Assembly (NCBI RefSeq): GCF_017874735.1
Contig: NZ_JAGGLV010000013.1
Span: forward strand, 1 to 64,000
Length of the DNA stretch: 64,000 bases
Direction: 5' to 3'
Source of the DNA: Paenibacillus silagei
Lineage (GTDB): Bacteria; Bacillota; Bacilli; Paenibacillales; Paenibacillaceae
Position numbers and translations under genes: made by a program. Of the stretch, positions 42,803 through 51,964 are shown piece by piece. Numbering within the stretch: position 1 is the stretch's first letter; each line of letters starts with the position of its first letter. The notes beneath the pieces are model-generated. The model was not told where the DNA came from, did no database searches, and saw only the letters and a program-made list of their open reading frames with translations.

Positions 42803-44431
42803 TTGTCCACCAAGAAAGAATCCTTTGTCAAAGGCACGCTTATTCTGGCGGCAGCCGCACTGGTGGCCCGTGTCCTCGGGCTTGCCCAGCGGGTGCCGCT
42901 GGAGCATTTATTCAATGAAGTCGGTAACGCTGCGTTTACACAAGCCAACAACGTGTATCTGCTGCTACTGCCGCTGGCGACAGCGGGAATTCCCAGCACA
43001 CTTAGTAAAATGGTGTCCGAGCGCTATGCGCTGAACCGCCCGCAGGAAGCACAGCAAGTGTACCGGGCGGCGCTGATTTTTGCGGCTGTCGTTGGTGTGC
43101 TTATGAGTGTGGCGCTCTACATAGCTGCTCCTTATTATGCGGAATCCAGCAAGGTTCCCGAGAGTACATTGGCCATACGGGCGATTGCCCCGGCGCTGCT
43201 GCTATTCCCCGCGATCGCGATGATGCGCGGGTATTTCCAAGGGCGTAACAATATGATGGCCGGCGGCATCTCACAGATTGTTGAGCAGATTGCCCGGGTA
43301 TCCACGGCCATTCTGCTTGCCTTCATTCTGCTGCGTCAGGGCTACAGCAACACCTGGATGGCAGCAGGCGCATCCTTCGGGAGTGTGCTCGGCAGTATCG
43401 GCGCCTTCGGCGTGATGCTGTATTATGCCATGAAGCTGCGCCGCAGCGAGGAGAAGGTCGCACTGTATGAATCGAGTGAGGCCCGTATCCCTCTGCTGAA
43501 GATTTACAAGGATATTTTCAAGCTATCCATACCAATTGTATTGTCTTCCGTTACGGTGCCTGTAGTGAACTTCATTGATACAACCTTTATTGTGCCGCTG
43601 CTTAGCGGACAAATCGGCTTGAAGGAAGCTACGTGGACACTGGGGATCTTCGGCAGCCGGGCACAGAGCGTGGCCGGGATTCCTCCGGTCTTGTCGATCG
43701 CCCTAAGTGCATCGCTGATTCCGATTATATCTGCCGCCTTCGCCCGCAAAGATGAACAGCACCTGCAGCGTCAGGTCACACTCGCCATGCGGGTGTCCAT
43801 TCTGACCGGCACACCGGTTGTGCTCTCCCTGGTCGTGGCTGCTTATTCTGTGAATGGCCTCTTGTTCAAGACACTCGATGGAAGCGGAATTGTAGCCATG
43901 CTGACGCTCGGCACTATTTTCCAGATTACGATGATGACCACGAACTCGATCCTGCTTGGAATGGGCAAATCGCGGATATCGATGTATTATGTACTTGTTG
44001 GTATCCTCGTGAAGTTTGGCTCCAATTTCCTGTTCAGCCAGTGGTTCGGCATCTACGGCATTATCGGCTCTACGGCATTGTGCTTCATTGTCATTACACT
44101 GCTGAATCTGCGGATGCTCAAAAAAATCGTACCCTTCTCCATTCTCGGCAAACGCTGGGGAGGCTTCTCCATTGCGGTTCTGGCCTCGGCAGGCATCGGC
44201 TATGGTCTGAATGAAGCAGGCCTGTTGATGACTGATCTGATGCCGGCCCGTCTGGCCTTCCTGATTACCTGTCTGGTGGTTGGAGCGGCAGTCGTGATTG
44301 TGTATCTGGTTCTCCTGATCATTCTGGGTGTACTCAGCAGCCAGGAGATTGCCGGTTATCCCCGTCCGCTGCGCAAGCTGCTGGGTCCTTTGATGAAGTT
44401 GCAGCCAGCCCGTGTACGTGCCGGTGAATAA
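42803..44431 (+). CDS. MurJ/SpoVB-type (YtgP-like) polysaccharide or lipid flippase
   Basis: This 542-residue MOP-superfamily membrane protein has about 14 helices and starts at TTG 42803. The family region KGTLILAAAALVARVLGLAQRVPLEHLFNEVG lies at the N-terminus, followed by YLLLLPLATAGIPSTLSKMVSERYA. The best-known relatives are YtgP, the lipid II flippase of Bacillus, and SpoVB. Its position a short distance after two PBP2 genes supports a peptidoglycan precursor role. SpoVB versus YtgP cannot be settled by eye. Confidence 0.85.
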   Translation: MSTKKESFVKGTLILAAAALVARVLGLAQRVPLEHLFNEVGNAAFTQANNVYLLLLPLATAGIPSTLSKMVSERYALNRPQEAQQVYRAALIFAAVVGVLMSVALYIAAPYYAESSKVPESTLAIRAIAPALLLFPAIAMMRGYFQGRNNMMAGGISQIVEQIARVSTAILLAFILLRQGYSNTWMAAGASFGSVLGSIGAFGVMLYYAMKLRRSEEKVALYESSEARIPLLKIYKDIFKLSIPIVLSSVTVPVVNFIDTTFIVPLLSGQIGLKEATWTLGIFGSRAQSVAGIPPVLSIALSASLIPIISAAFARKDEQHLQRQVTLAMRVSILTGTPVVLSLVVAAYSVNGLLFKTLDGSGIVAMLTLGTIFQITMMTTNSILLGMGKSRISMYYVLVGILVKFGSNFLFSQWFGIYGIIGSTALCFIVITLLNLRMLKKIVPFSILGKRWGGFSIAVLASAGIGYGLNEAGLLMTDLMPARLAFLITCLVVGAAVVIVYLVLLIILGVLSSQEIAGYPRPLRKLLGPLMKLQPARVRAGE

Positions 44432-44517
44432 TGATGTTTGACTTATTCCGTACATTTTGCTTCACTTAAAGAGCAAGCTTCTTGTGTAACTTTCTGATAG
44501 AAGGGAATGGTCAATAA

Positions 44518-44862
44518 ATGGACAAAATCAGCTCGCCTGCCCAGTTCCAGGTGGCAATTCAGTCTCCGCGCCTGACGGTGGCAGTCTTCAAGGCAGATTG
44601 GTGTGTGGATTGCAAATTCATTGATCCGTTCATGCCGGATGTGGAACAGAAATATGCAGAGCGTCTTACCCTGGTCGAAGTGGATGTCGATGCCGTAGGC
44701 GATGTCAGCCAGGAACAGAATATACTGGGCATTCCAAGCTTTGTCGCGTACACCGATGGACGGGAACTGGTCCGGTTTGTGAACAAGCTCCGGAAGTCCC
44801 GGGAGGAAATCGAGAAGTTCCTTGATACGGCGCTGGACGTTTATCTCAGCATTCACAAGTAA
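44518..44862 (+). CDS. Thioredoxin-family protein
   Basis: This 114-residue cytoplasmic thioredoxin-fold protein has the redox motif WCVDC (Cys29, Cys32) instead of the classical WCGPC, and the cis-Pro loop GIPSFVAY. There is no signal peptide. The ATG is preceded by a weak site (AAGGGAATGG). It ends 7 bases before a strong terminator. The acidic-type CVDC motif suggests a specialised reductant or chaperone; the partner is unknown. Confidence 0.88.
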   Translation: MDKISSPAQFQVAIQSPRLTVAVFKADWCVDCKFIDPFMPDVEQKYAERLTLVEVDVDAVGDVSQEQNILGIPSFVAYTDGRELVRFVNKLRKSREEIEKFLDTALDVYLSIHK

Positions 44863-44868
44863 TTACGC

Positions 44869-44911
44869 AGCACCGCTTTCGCCCTATCCGAGCAGAAGCG
44901 GTGCTTTTTTT
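44869..44911 (+). terminator. Terminator after the thioredoxin gene
   Basis: AGCACCGCTT (44869-44878) pairs with AAGCGGTGCT (44896-44905), and a run of seven T residues follows. Confidence 0.92.
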
Positions 44912-44970
44912 CTAATAATTTAAGCATTTATATGTTTCATACTCATTCCTATACAATACGGGTGATACTA

Positions 44971-45906
44971 TTGACGACACTTCAATTAAAATGGCTCAGC
45001 TATCTGACCTGTCTCATTATGTTCATGGCGCTGTTTGGCGGGGTTGTGGTGACTAAGACCGGCTCGGGACTGGAATGCGGAAATCAGTGGCCGCTGTGCC
45101 ACGGGAAGCTGATTCCGGCCTATACCATCGGCTCTCTGATTGAATATACCCACCGCTTGTTCAGCGGCCTGGCTGGCCTGCTGTCCCTGGCTTCCATGGT
45201 TGCCTTCTGGCGTTATGCCAGGCACCGCAGAGATCTGCTGGCCTATGCCCTGCTGACCCTGATCTTCGTCATCGTTCAAGGCGGGATGGGAGCGCTTGCA
45301 GTAGTGAAATCGCAGTCGGCTGCGGTTATGGCCCTGCATATGGGCTTCTCGCTGATTGCCTTCGCCGGTTCGCTGATGCTGGCGCTTGGGACCAGACGGA
45401 CATTCGCTCCAGGAGCGGAATTCAGCACAGGAAGTCCCAAAGTCCGCCCAGCCTTCCGCAACTTAACCTGGGTTACTGCAGTATATTCATATATCGTGGT
45501 CTACATCGGGGCCTACGTAAGCCATACCAGCTCCCAAGGCGGGTGCTCCGGCTGGCCGCTGTGTAACGGACAATGGATTCCGGAGATGAGCGGCGGAGTA
45601 GGGATTGTATTCATTCACCGGATGGCGGCGGCGATTCTGTTCCTGCTGACGGCTATACTTGGGCATCTGGCCTTCTGGAAGCATAAGGAGCTGCCGGAGC
45701 TGAGGGCTCTGGGAGTAGCGGCAGTTCTGCTATGCCTGATGCAGGTATTCAGCGGAGCCGCAGTAGTATACACATTGAATAATGAAAGATTGTACATATT
45801 TGCTGCGTTGTCTCATATCGTGCTGATCTCCGGACTCTTCGGGGTTCTGTGCTACATGAGTGTAAGGGTCTGGCAGTTAAGCGGAGCCGGCAGGGGCAGC
45901 AAGTAA
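44971..45906 (+). CDS. ctaA: Haem A synthase
   Basis: This 311-residue membrane enzyme oxidises haem O to haem A for cytochrome aa3-type oxidase. It has eight helices. Haem-ligand histidines lie in EYTHRLFSG, ALHMGFS, FIHRMAAA and ALSHIVLI. Two Cys pairs typical of the Bacillus type are seen: CGNQWPLC near the start and GCSGWPLC in the second half. TTG 44971, with GGGTGAT upstream, was chosen over ATG 44932, which has no ribosome site; the extra 13 residues are possible. Confidence 0.94.
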   Translation: MTTLQLKWLSYLTCLIMFMALFGGVVVTKTGSGLECGNQWPLCHGKLIPAYTIGSLIEYTHRLFSGLAGLLSLASMVAFWRYARHRRDLLAYALLTLIFVIVQGGMGALAVVKSQSAAVMALHMGFSLIAFAGSLMLALGTRRTFAPGAEFSTGSPKVRPAFRNLTWVTAVYSYIVVYIGAYVSHTSSQGGCSGWPLCNGQWIPEMSGGVGIVFIHRMAAAILFLLTAILGHLAFWKHKELPELRALGVAAVLLCLMQVFSGAAVVYTLNNERLYIFAALSHIVLISGLFGVLCYMSVRVWQLSGAGRGSK

Positions 45907-45967
45907 TAAGTAAACGGCAACGGTGGACGGGATAAGCATAAGGTCCTGTTTGAGGAGGAACGCTATA

Positions 45968-47740
45968 GTGCGATACGGTAATTTACGACAATGGATTGAG
46001 CAGCTCCGTAGGGATAAGGATCTGGCAGTGATAGATACCCCTGTTGATCCTTATCTGGAGCTTGCCGAAATTCACCGCCGGGTGGTGGAGGAGGAAGGCC
46101 CGGCACTGCTGTTCACGAATGTGCAAGGAACACCGTTCCCGGTCGCTACGAACCTGTTCGGTACAGTTCAGCGCGTCAACAAGGCCTTTGGGACAAGACC
46201 GGAGCAGCTGCTGAAGTCGCTGACAACGGCGATGGATCAGCTGATTCCGCCTTCAGGTGCCGGCTTATGGCGGGAGAAGACGGTGCTGCTGGAGCTGCTG
46301 AGGGCAGGAACCAAGAATATACCGCAAGGAGAGGCTCCGGTACTCGGCGTCTGCAGCAGTAGCGATCCGCTGAAGGAGCTGCCCCGGATTACGGCCTGGC
46401 CTAAGGACGGCGGGGCGTTCATCACGCTTCCTCTGGTCTATACGGAGAATATCACCAACCCCAAGGATCATAATCTCGGACTGTACCGGATTCAGATGTA
46501 TGACGACAGCACCACAGGTATTCACTGGCAGATTCACAAGGGCGGCGGCTTCCATCACTCGCAGGCAGAGCTTCTCGGCGAGACCCTGCCGGTGTCTGTC
46601 TTCATCGGCGGTCCGCCGGCCCTGATTGCAGCGGCAGTGGCACCGGTGCCTGAACGGATTCCGGAGCTGATGCTGGCTTCGCTGATGCTGGGCGGCAAGC
46701 TTCCCATGGTGCAGGACCCCTTGGGCGGGCACCGGATTCCGGCTGAGGCGGAATTCTCCATCCGGGGACGCGTGTCTCCGCTGGAGCGGAGAGCGGAAGG
46801 GCCTTACGGCAGCCAGTCCGGCTACTATTCCATGCAGCATGATTTCCCGGTCATGCATGTTCAGCGGATGTGGCACCGCAAGGATGCCATCTACCCGGCG
46901 ACCATCACCGGCAAGCCGCGTCAGGAGGATTATTATCTGAAGGATTATTTACAGCGGCTGCTCGCTCCAGCCTATCCTATGCTGATTCCTTCGGTCAAAG
47001 CGCTCTGGTCCTACTCCGAATCCGGTTCGCACTCATTGACCTCAGCGGTCGTTAGGGAGAGCTATCCCCGTGAGTATATGGTGTCAGCGTTTCGTATCTT
47101 AGGGGAAGGTCAGCTCTCCTTAACCAAATTCCTGCTGCTGACTAATGTGCAGGTGGAGCTAACGGATTTCCCCAAGCTGCTGGAAACGGTGCTTGAGCGC
47201 TTCAATCCGCAATCGGATTTGACGATCTTTGCCAATACCTCCATGGATACACTGGATTATACCGGACGTAAGCTGAATCATGGCAGTAAGGCGGTGATGG
47301 CGGGCATTGGCAGCCCGGTCCGTGAGCTGCCAAGGACCTATACAGAGGGTCTGCTTCCATCAATCACCGCCGCTGTGCCTTATTGCGGAGGATGTTTAGC
47401 CGTTTCCGGTGCATCCTATGAAGAGGACCCGGAGCTGCCGGAGCGGCTGGTGGCTGCCTTCAAGGAGAGGGAGACCGCCTGGCCGCTGATTGTGTTGGTG
47501 GATCAGGCAGAAGAGGCGGTAAGCACGCAGACCTCCTTCCTGTGGACCGTATTCACCCGCTTCAATCCGGCGGATGATATCTATTCGGCGGCCGGGGTAC
47601 ACCGGGGCAGCGTCAGCTATACACTGCCGATCATTATAGATGCCCGGATGAAGCCGGGATACCCGGGGGAGCTGGCTCCGAGCGAGGATATTGCGAAGCG
47701 GGTAGACCGCAACTGGAACCGTTATTTTCCTCTGGCGTAG
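45968..47740 (+). CDS. UbiD-family decarboxylase, probable menaquinone pathway
   Basis: The protein is 590 residues from GTG 45968, behind TGAGGAGGAA. UbiD enzymes use prenylated FMN to decarboxylate aromatic acids. Family features include NPKDHNLGLYRIQMYDDSTTGIHWQIHKGGGFHH, PAEAEFSIRGRV(S)PLERRAEGPYG and the acidic residue in that EGPYG stretch. The length resembles the long UbiD proteins of futalosine-pathway organisms, and mqnE lies in this window, so decarboxylation of a naphthoate intermediate is a reasonable role, by inference. No UbiX partner is seen here. A HEPN-type gene follows 26 bases later. Confidence 0.85.
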   Translation: MRYGNLRQWIEQLRRDKDLAVIDTPVDPYLELAEIHRRVVEEEGPALLFTNVQGTPFPVATNLFGTVQRVNKAFGTRPEQLLKSLTTAMDQLIPPSGAGLWREKTVLLELLRAGTKNIPQGEAPVLGVCSSSDPLKELPRITAWPKDGGAFITLPLVYTENITNPKDHNLGLYRIQMYDDSTTGIHWQIHKGGGFHHSQAELLGETLPVSVFIGGPPALIAAAVAPVPERIPELMLASLMLGGKLPMVQDPLGGHRIPAEAEFSIRGRVSPLERRAEGPYGSQSGYYSMQHDFPVMHVQRMWHRKDAIYPATITGKPRQEDYYLKDYLQRLLAPAYPMLIPSVKALWSYSESGSHSLTSAVVRESYPREYMVSAFRILGEGQLSLTKFLLLTNVQVELTDFPKLLETVLERFNPQSDLTIFANTSMDTLDYTGRKLNHGSKAVMAGIGSPVRELPRTYTEGLLPSITAAVPYCGGCLAVSGASYEEDPELPERLVAAFKERETAWPLIVLVDQAEEAVSTQTSFLWTVFTRFNPADDIYSAAGVHRGSVSYTLPIIIDARMKPGYPGELAPSEDIAKRVDRNWNRYFPLA

Positions 47741-47766
47741 AAGTGAATTTTAAGGAGGGTCAAAAT

Positions 47767-48513
47767 ATGCTGCGGACGTTACTTGGAGAGCCGCCCCGCG
47801 TGAACAGCGGTGTGCTGGCTGAAGCTATGGAGTCCATGGCGAAGGCAGCCTCCATGCTGCGCAAGGAGATGGCGGCACATGAAGACCATGACCATGAATA
47901 CCGCAAGCTGGAAATCTGGACACGCGGCCTGATCTCCTCTCTGGATGAGCTGGAGCAGAGCTGGTTCGCAGCAGCCTTTTTCCGGAAGTCAGTGATCGCC
48001 GGTTATATGGACGATATGTCGTCCACGGAGCAGGGGGAGTACGCCAGATATGTGTATTTCTACAAGGATGGCTTCATCCGAGTCTTCTCGCTGCTGGACA
48101 AGCTGGGCACGGTGCTGAATAATCTGTACAATCTCAATACAGGCAAGGTGAAGACGCATTTCTCTTATTTCACGGTGCTGAGGCAATTTCAGCTGCTTCA
48201 CCCGCATCATCCGCTGGCGGAGAAGCTGGAGCGAATCAGGAATTCCTACCGGGAGCCGGTTGAGAATTTGCGCAAGCGGCGCAACGCTGAGATCCATTAC
48301 ATGAACGCGGAGATGACCGACGACCTCTGGCAGCGTCACCAGGGATTGCATGACAAGATTCGTCTGGAGGATCTCGACAGCCACCTGGAGGATTTGAAGC
48401 AGAGCCTGGAGATGGTATGCCAATCACTGGCCGCCGCATACAGCTACGGGAATGAACAATGGCACAAGAACAAAGCGGCCCCAGGCCCGAAATCCGGACA
48501 AGCCCGTCCGTAA
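47767..48513 (+). CDS. Cthe_2314-type HEPN-domain protein
   Basis: The protein is 248 residues from ATG 47767, behind AAGGAGGG; a GTG at 47743 precedes that site and is rejected. It is all-helical. The segment RKRRNAEIHYM contains the R-x4-H pattern characteristic of HEPN domains, which in other families is an RNase active site. The N-terminal half has a His/Asp cluster (AAHEDHDHEYRK). I recall this family as Cthe_2314 HEPN. The function is unknown, and no MNT-type or obvious antitoxin partner is adjacent. Confidence 0.75.
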   Translation: MLRTLLGEPPRVNSGVLAEAMESMAKAASMLRKEMAAHEDHDHEYRKLEIWTRGLISSLDELEQSWFAAAFFRKSVIAGYMDDMSSTEQGEYARYVYFYKDGFIRVFSLLDKLGTVLNNLYNLNTGKVKTHFSYFTVLRQFQLLHPHHPLAEKLERIRNSYREPVENLRKRRNAEIHYMNAEMTDDLWQRHQGLHDKIRLEDLDSHLEDLKQSLEMVCQSLAAAYSYGNEQWHKNKAAPGPKSGQARP

Positions 48514-48523
48514 AAACTTACCT

Positions 48524-48552
48524 TTGACAAAAATCTCGAAACTGAATTATAC
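48524..48552 (+). promoter_or_regulatory. SigA-type promoter of the metNIQ operon
   Basis: TTGACA (48524-48529) and TTATAC (48547-48552) have a 17-base spacer. Transcription would begin near 48559, about 50 bases ahead of the SAM aptamer. Confidence 0.85.
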
Positions 48553-48607
48553 TTAGGCATACATTAACTTCTGACAGGATACGGAGTCTATAACTTCATA
48601 CTATGAT

Positions 48608-48803
48608 CTTATCGAGAGCGGCGGAGGGATAGGCCCGATGAAGCCCGGCAACCGGTTTGAATACAGCCTTACGCTGCATCCAAATGTCATGGTGCTAATT
48701 CCTACAATGCCGCCGGATTCGGGGGTTTTGGCAGATGAGAAGGCATTGTCATTATACACACAGGGCCTCTTGCGATCTGCATGGATCGTAGGGGGTCTTT
48801 TTT
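48608..48803 (+). promoter_or_regulatory. SAM-I (S-box) riboswitch with terminator
   Basis: P1 pairs CTTATC (48608-48613) with GATGAG (48734-48739). Conserved S-box segments follow in order: GAGAGCGGCGGAGGGA, GGCCCGATGAAGCCCGGCAACC, GGTGCTAATTCCTAC and GGCAGATGAGAAGG. The expression platform is a terminator stem (48763-48777 with 48784-48798) and T-run to 48803. High S-adenosylmethionine should end transcription before metN. It fills most of the 328-base gap after the HEPN gene. Confidence 0.97.
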
Positions 48804-48841
48804 GCAATGATGGAAGCTAGAACAGAAGGGGGACGCAGCGG

Positions 48842-49858
48842 TTGATAGAATTGAAGGATATAACCAAGGTGTATGGCAAAGGCAGTAAGCAGGCAACTGC
48901 ACTCTCTGCGCTGAGCCTGTCGATTAAGAAGGGGGAAATCTTCGGGGTGATCGGTCACTCCGGGGCCGGCAAAAGCACGCTGATCCGCTGCATTAATCTG
49001 CTGGAACGTCCGACTGCGGGCGAGGTGTGGGTGGACGGTGTCGAGCTGACAGCGCTCAGCCAGGGACAGCTGCAGGAGCAGCGGCGTAAGATCGGAATGA
49101 TTTTTCAGCATTTCAATCTGCTCTCATCGGCTACAGTCTATGATAATATCGCGTTTCCACTGCGGCTGATTGGAGCCGGAAGGAACGAGATTGAACAAAA
49201 GGTCAAGGAACTGCTCGCCCTGGTTGGATTGGAGGAGCATTGGAATAAGTACCCGGCTCAGCTATCCGGCGGACAGAAGCAGCGTGTCGGAATCGCCCGG
49301 GCGCTGGCAAGTGATCCGGATGTTCTGTTATGCGATGAGGCGACCTCGGCGCTTGATCCGCAGACCACAGACTCCATTCTGCGCCTGCTGATGGATATCA
49401 ACAGCAAATTCCATCTGACCATCGTGCTGATTACCCATGAGATGCATGTCATTCAGAGCATCTGCGACCGTGTTGCCGTGATCCATGGCGGCGGTATTGT
49501 GGAGCAGGGAGAAGTGGCCGAGGTCTTTCTGAAGCCGAAGCATGAGGTTACCAAGGAATTCATCCGCAGTGAGACCCAGTCGGACGGACCGCTCCGGCAA
49601 GCGATCGATGCTGTGCAGCCAGGTTACACGAAGTCGGTCAAAATCACTTTTCTCGGGCAAAAGACTTACGGGTCGACGCTCTCACAGGTGGTTCAGGGAA
49701 CCGGGGTTCACTTCGCCATTCTTCATGGCACCATCTCTACGATCAAGGATGTTCCTTACGGCCAGCTGATCGTCCGGTTCGAAGGACCTGAGGGTGCGGT
49801 CGAAGCCACGCTCACTGAGCTCATAGCGCAAGGTCTTGATGTGGAGGTGATTTTGTAA
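48842..49858 (+). CDS. metN: Methionine ABC transporter ATP-binding protein
   Basis: This 338-residue ATPase powers uptake of methionine. It starts at TTG 48842, with AGAAGGGGG upstream. The Walker A is GHSGAGKST (38-46), the signature LSGGQKQR, Walker B VLLCDEATSALD and the switch His in LITHEMHV are all intact. A C-terminal NIL domain (about 260-338) fits a regulatory methionine-binding site, as in MetN. Its stop overlaps the permease ATG by one base. Control is by the S-box upstream. Confidence 0.95.
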   Translation: MIELKDITKVYGKGSKQATALSALSLSIKKGEIFGVIGHSGAGKSTLIRCINLLERPTAGEVWVDGVELTALSQGQLQEQRRKIGMIFQHFNLLSSATVYDNIAFPLRLIGAGRNEIEQKVKELLALVGLEEHWNKYPAQLSGGQKQRVGIARALASDPDVLLCDEATSALDPQTTDSILRLLMDINSKFHLTIVLITHEMHVIQSICDRVAVIHGGGIVEQGEVAEVFLKPKHEVTKEFIRSETQSDGPLRQAIDAVQPGYTKSVKITFLGQKTYGSTLSQVVQGTGVHFAILHGTISTIKDVPYGQLIVRFEGPEGAVEATLTELIAQGLDVEVIL

Positions 49859-50517
49859 TGGACTTTAGCACAATCAATTGGGAAGAAATGCTGGAAGCTA
49901 CGATTGCTACACTCAAAATGATCGCTATTTCAGGAATATTCACAATAATCCTTGGTTTACCGCTTGGAATTGTGTTATATTTATGGGGCAAGTCAAATAA
50001 CGTTATTATCAGGGTGGTTTACTCGGTATTATCCTTCGTTGTGAATATCCTGCGTTCGGTTCCTTTTATCATTCTGATGGTTGCCCTGATTCCGTTCAGT
50101 AAGGCCATTATGGGCACTTCGATTGGTGTGCTTGGAACGATTCCGGCACTGGTGATCGGCGCAGCGCCTTTCTTCGCCAGACTGGTGGAGACGGCACTGC
50201 GGGAGGTTGACCGGGGAATTATTGAAGCAGCGCAGGGCATGGGAGCGTCCACCGGGCAGATCGTGATGCGCGTGCTGCTGCCGGAGGCTCGTCCGGGTCT
50301 GCTTGCCGGTGTAACCATTACTGTTGTGACCCTTGTCTCGTATACCGCAATGTCCGGCATGATCGGCGGCGGCGGACTGGGTGACCTGGCGATCCGCTAC
50401 GGATATTACCGCTATGAGAAGGAAGTCATGCTTATCTCGGTAGCGCTGATGGTGATTCTGGTGCAGCTGCTGCAAATGGCCGGTGACCGGCTGGTAAGAC
50501 ATTTTACACGGAAATAA
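49858..50517 (+). CDS. metI: Methionine ABC transporter permease
   Basis: This 219-residue permease has five to six membrane helices. The EAA-type coupling loop is near EAAQGMGASTGQIVMRVLLPEA. The MetI pattern NILRSVPFIILMVALIPFSKAIMGTSIG is present. Translation is coupled to metN through TAATG. Confidence 0.95.
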   Translation: MDFSTINWEEMLEATIATLKMIAISGIFTIILGLPLGIVLYLWGKSNNVIIRVVYSVLSFVVNILRSVPFIILMVALIPFSKAIMGTSIGVLGTIPALVIGAAPFFARLVETALREVDRGIIEAAQGMGASTGQIVMRVLLPEARPGLLAGVTITVVTLVSYTAMSGMIGGGGLGDLAIRYGYYRYEKEVMLISVALMVILVQLLQMAGDRLVRHFTRK

Positions 50518-50575
50518 GGTACGTCCACATATAGCCTTATTCAATAAACCATATGGATTAGAGGGGGATTTACAG

Positions 50576-51451
50576 ATGAAAAAAGTACTGCTTACATTCT
50601 TCAGCCTGACCTTGATATTGGTGCTTGCCGCTTGCGGAAACAACAAGGCGAATAACACCACGAATTCTGCTGCGACAACGGCACCTACAGAAGCGGCTGC
50701 TGCAGAGCCGACTACAGAGCCTGCTGCGGACCCGGTAACCCTGGTGATTGGTGCTTCTCCTGTACCGCATGCGGAGATCCTCAAAGCGATTGCCCCACTG
50801 CTTGAAGCCCAAGGCATTAAGCTGGAGATCAAAGAATTCACAGATTATATTCTTCCCAATACACAGCTTGCCGAGAAGCAGCTCGATGCGAACTTCTTCC
50901 AGCACAAGCCTTACCTGGATGATCAGAACACCAAGAACGGCACAGATCTCGTATCTGTAACTGCTGTTCATGTAGAGCCATTTGGCGCCTATTCCAAAAA
51001 GATCAAATCGATCGATGAATTGGCAGAAGGTGCGAAGGTTGCGATTCCGAATGATGCAACGAACGGAGGCCGCGCCTTGATTCTGCTGGCCAAGAATGGT
51101 CTGATCAAGCTGAAGGATGACACCAATATTGCTTCCACCAAAGCGGATATCACCGAGAACCCTAAGAAGCTTGACATCATTGAGCTGGATGCAGCCATGC
51201 TGCCCCGTCAGCTGGATGAAGTGGACCTGGCGCTGATCAACACCAACTTCGCACTGGATGCCAAGCTGTCTCCTACGAAGGATGCGTTGTTCATCGAAGG
51301 CGGAGATTCCCCGTATGCTAACCTGCTGGTAGCCCGTCCTGACAATAAGGATTCCGATGCCATTCAGAAGCTGGCAGCAGCGCTGACTTCCCCGGAAGCG
51401 AAGGAATTCATCGAAAAGCAATATGACGGAGCAATTATCCCGGCATTCTAA
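50576..51451 (+). CDS. metQ: MetQ/NlpA-type methionine-binding lipoprotein
   Basis: This 291-residue lipoprotein is the receptor of the transporter. A signal peptide ends in the lipobox LAAC with Cys20 as the lipidated residue. A Thr/Ala/Glu linker follows, then the NlpA domain (PVTLVIGASPVPHAEILKAIAPLLEAQG ... ANFFQHKPYLDDQNTKNGTDLVSV). The ribosome site is AGAGGGGGA. It is the last gene before a strong terminator. Confidence 0.94.
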   Translation: MKKVLLTFFSLTLILVLAACGNNKANNTTNSAATTAPTEAAAAEPTTEPAADPVTLVIGASPVPHAEILKAIAPLLEAQGIKLEIKEFTDYILPNTQLAEKQLDANFFQHKPYLDDQNTKNGTDLVSVTAVHVEPFGAYSKKIKSIDELAEGAKVAIPNDATNGGRALILLAKNGLIKLKDDTNIASTKADITENPKKLDIIELDAAMLPRQLDEVDLALINTNFALDAKLSPTKDALFIEGGDSPYANLLVARPDNKDSDAIQKLAAALTSPEAKEFIEKQYDGAIIPAF

Positions 51452-51483
51452 GCTTAAGCCTAGGGAAGCGGAATAATCTAATG

Positions 51484-51540
51484 AGACCAGAAGAAGCCCG
51501 TAGCCAGAAATGGCTGGCGGAGCGGCTTCTGGTCTTTTTG
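51484..51540 (+). terminator. Terminator of metNIQ
   Basis: AGACCAGAAG (51484-51493) pairs with CTTCTGGTCT (51527-51536), and TTTT follows. An inner GCCAGAAATGGC hairpin lies in the loop. Confidence 0.88.
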
Positions 51541-51582
51541 AATCGCCGGGTGGTTGATCCTACAGACGAAATCCTCTATAAT

Positions 51583-51617
51583 AAAAAAAATCCCGGCCTC
51601 TTAGCGGAGGCCGGGAT
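51583..51617 (-). terminator. Terminator of the NifU-like gene
   Basis: ATCCCGGCCTC (51590-51600) pairs with GAGGCCGGGAT (51607-51617). On the minus strand the stem is followed by eight T residues. Confidence 0.92.
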
Positions 51618-51633
51618 GGTTTATGAAACGGGA

Positions 51634-51882
51634 TTAGAATACCTGAACGACTTCTTCCACGCCTTCTACTTCTTCAATCAGGGCGCGTTCGATCCCGGCT
51701 TTTAGCGTGATCGTGGAGCTTGGGCAACTGCCGCATGCACCCATAAGCTTCAGCTTAACGATGCCGTCTTCAACATCAATCAGTTCCACGTCACCGCCAT
51801 CGCGCTGCAGGAACGGACGAAGTTTATCAAGGACTTCCAGTACTTCATCGTACATGGTTGCGCTTTGTACATTCTCACTCAT
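51634..51882 (-). CDS. NifU-like C-terminal domain protein (Fe-S scaffold)
   Basis: This 82-residue protein carries or transfers Fe-S clusters in the cytoplasm. It is a stand-alone NifU C-terminal domain: VLDKLRPFLQRDGGDVELIDVEDGIVKLKLMGACGSCPSSTITLKAGIERAL, with the ligand pair CGSC. The minus-strand start is ATG 51882, with AAAGGAGTG upstream. It is divergent from a YuzB gene, and an IscA-like gene is 3 kb away. Confidence 0.93.
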   Translation of the reverse strand: MSENVQSATMYDEVLEVLDKLRPFLQRDGGDVELIDVEDGIVKLKLMGACGSCPSSTITLKAGIERALIEEVEGVEEVVQVF

Positions 51883-51964
51883 TTCTCAATCACTCCTTTC
51901 GTATGTTTATTATAGTACAAAAAGTTAAAAAATAAAATGGTTAAGGCAGAATAGGGAGATCATC

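Noticed and set aside
43703..44455. A 250-residue minus-strand frame opposite the flippase
   Set aside because: Gln/His/Asn-rich shadow frame of a membrane-protein gene; no start signal.
51481..51705. A 74-residue plus-strand frame after metQ
   Set aside because: It is made of the metQ terminator, the opposing terminator and the antisense of the NifU-like gene.
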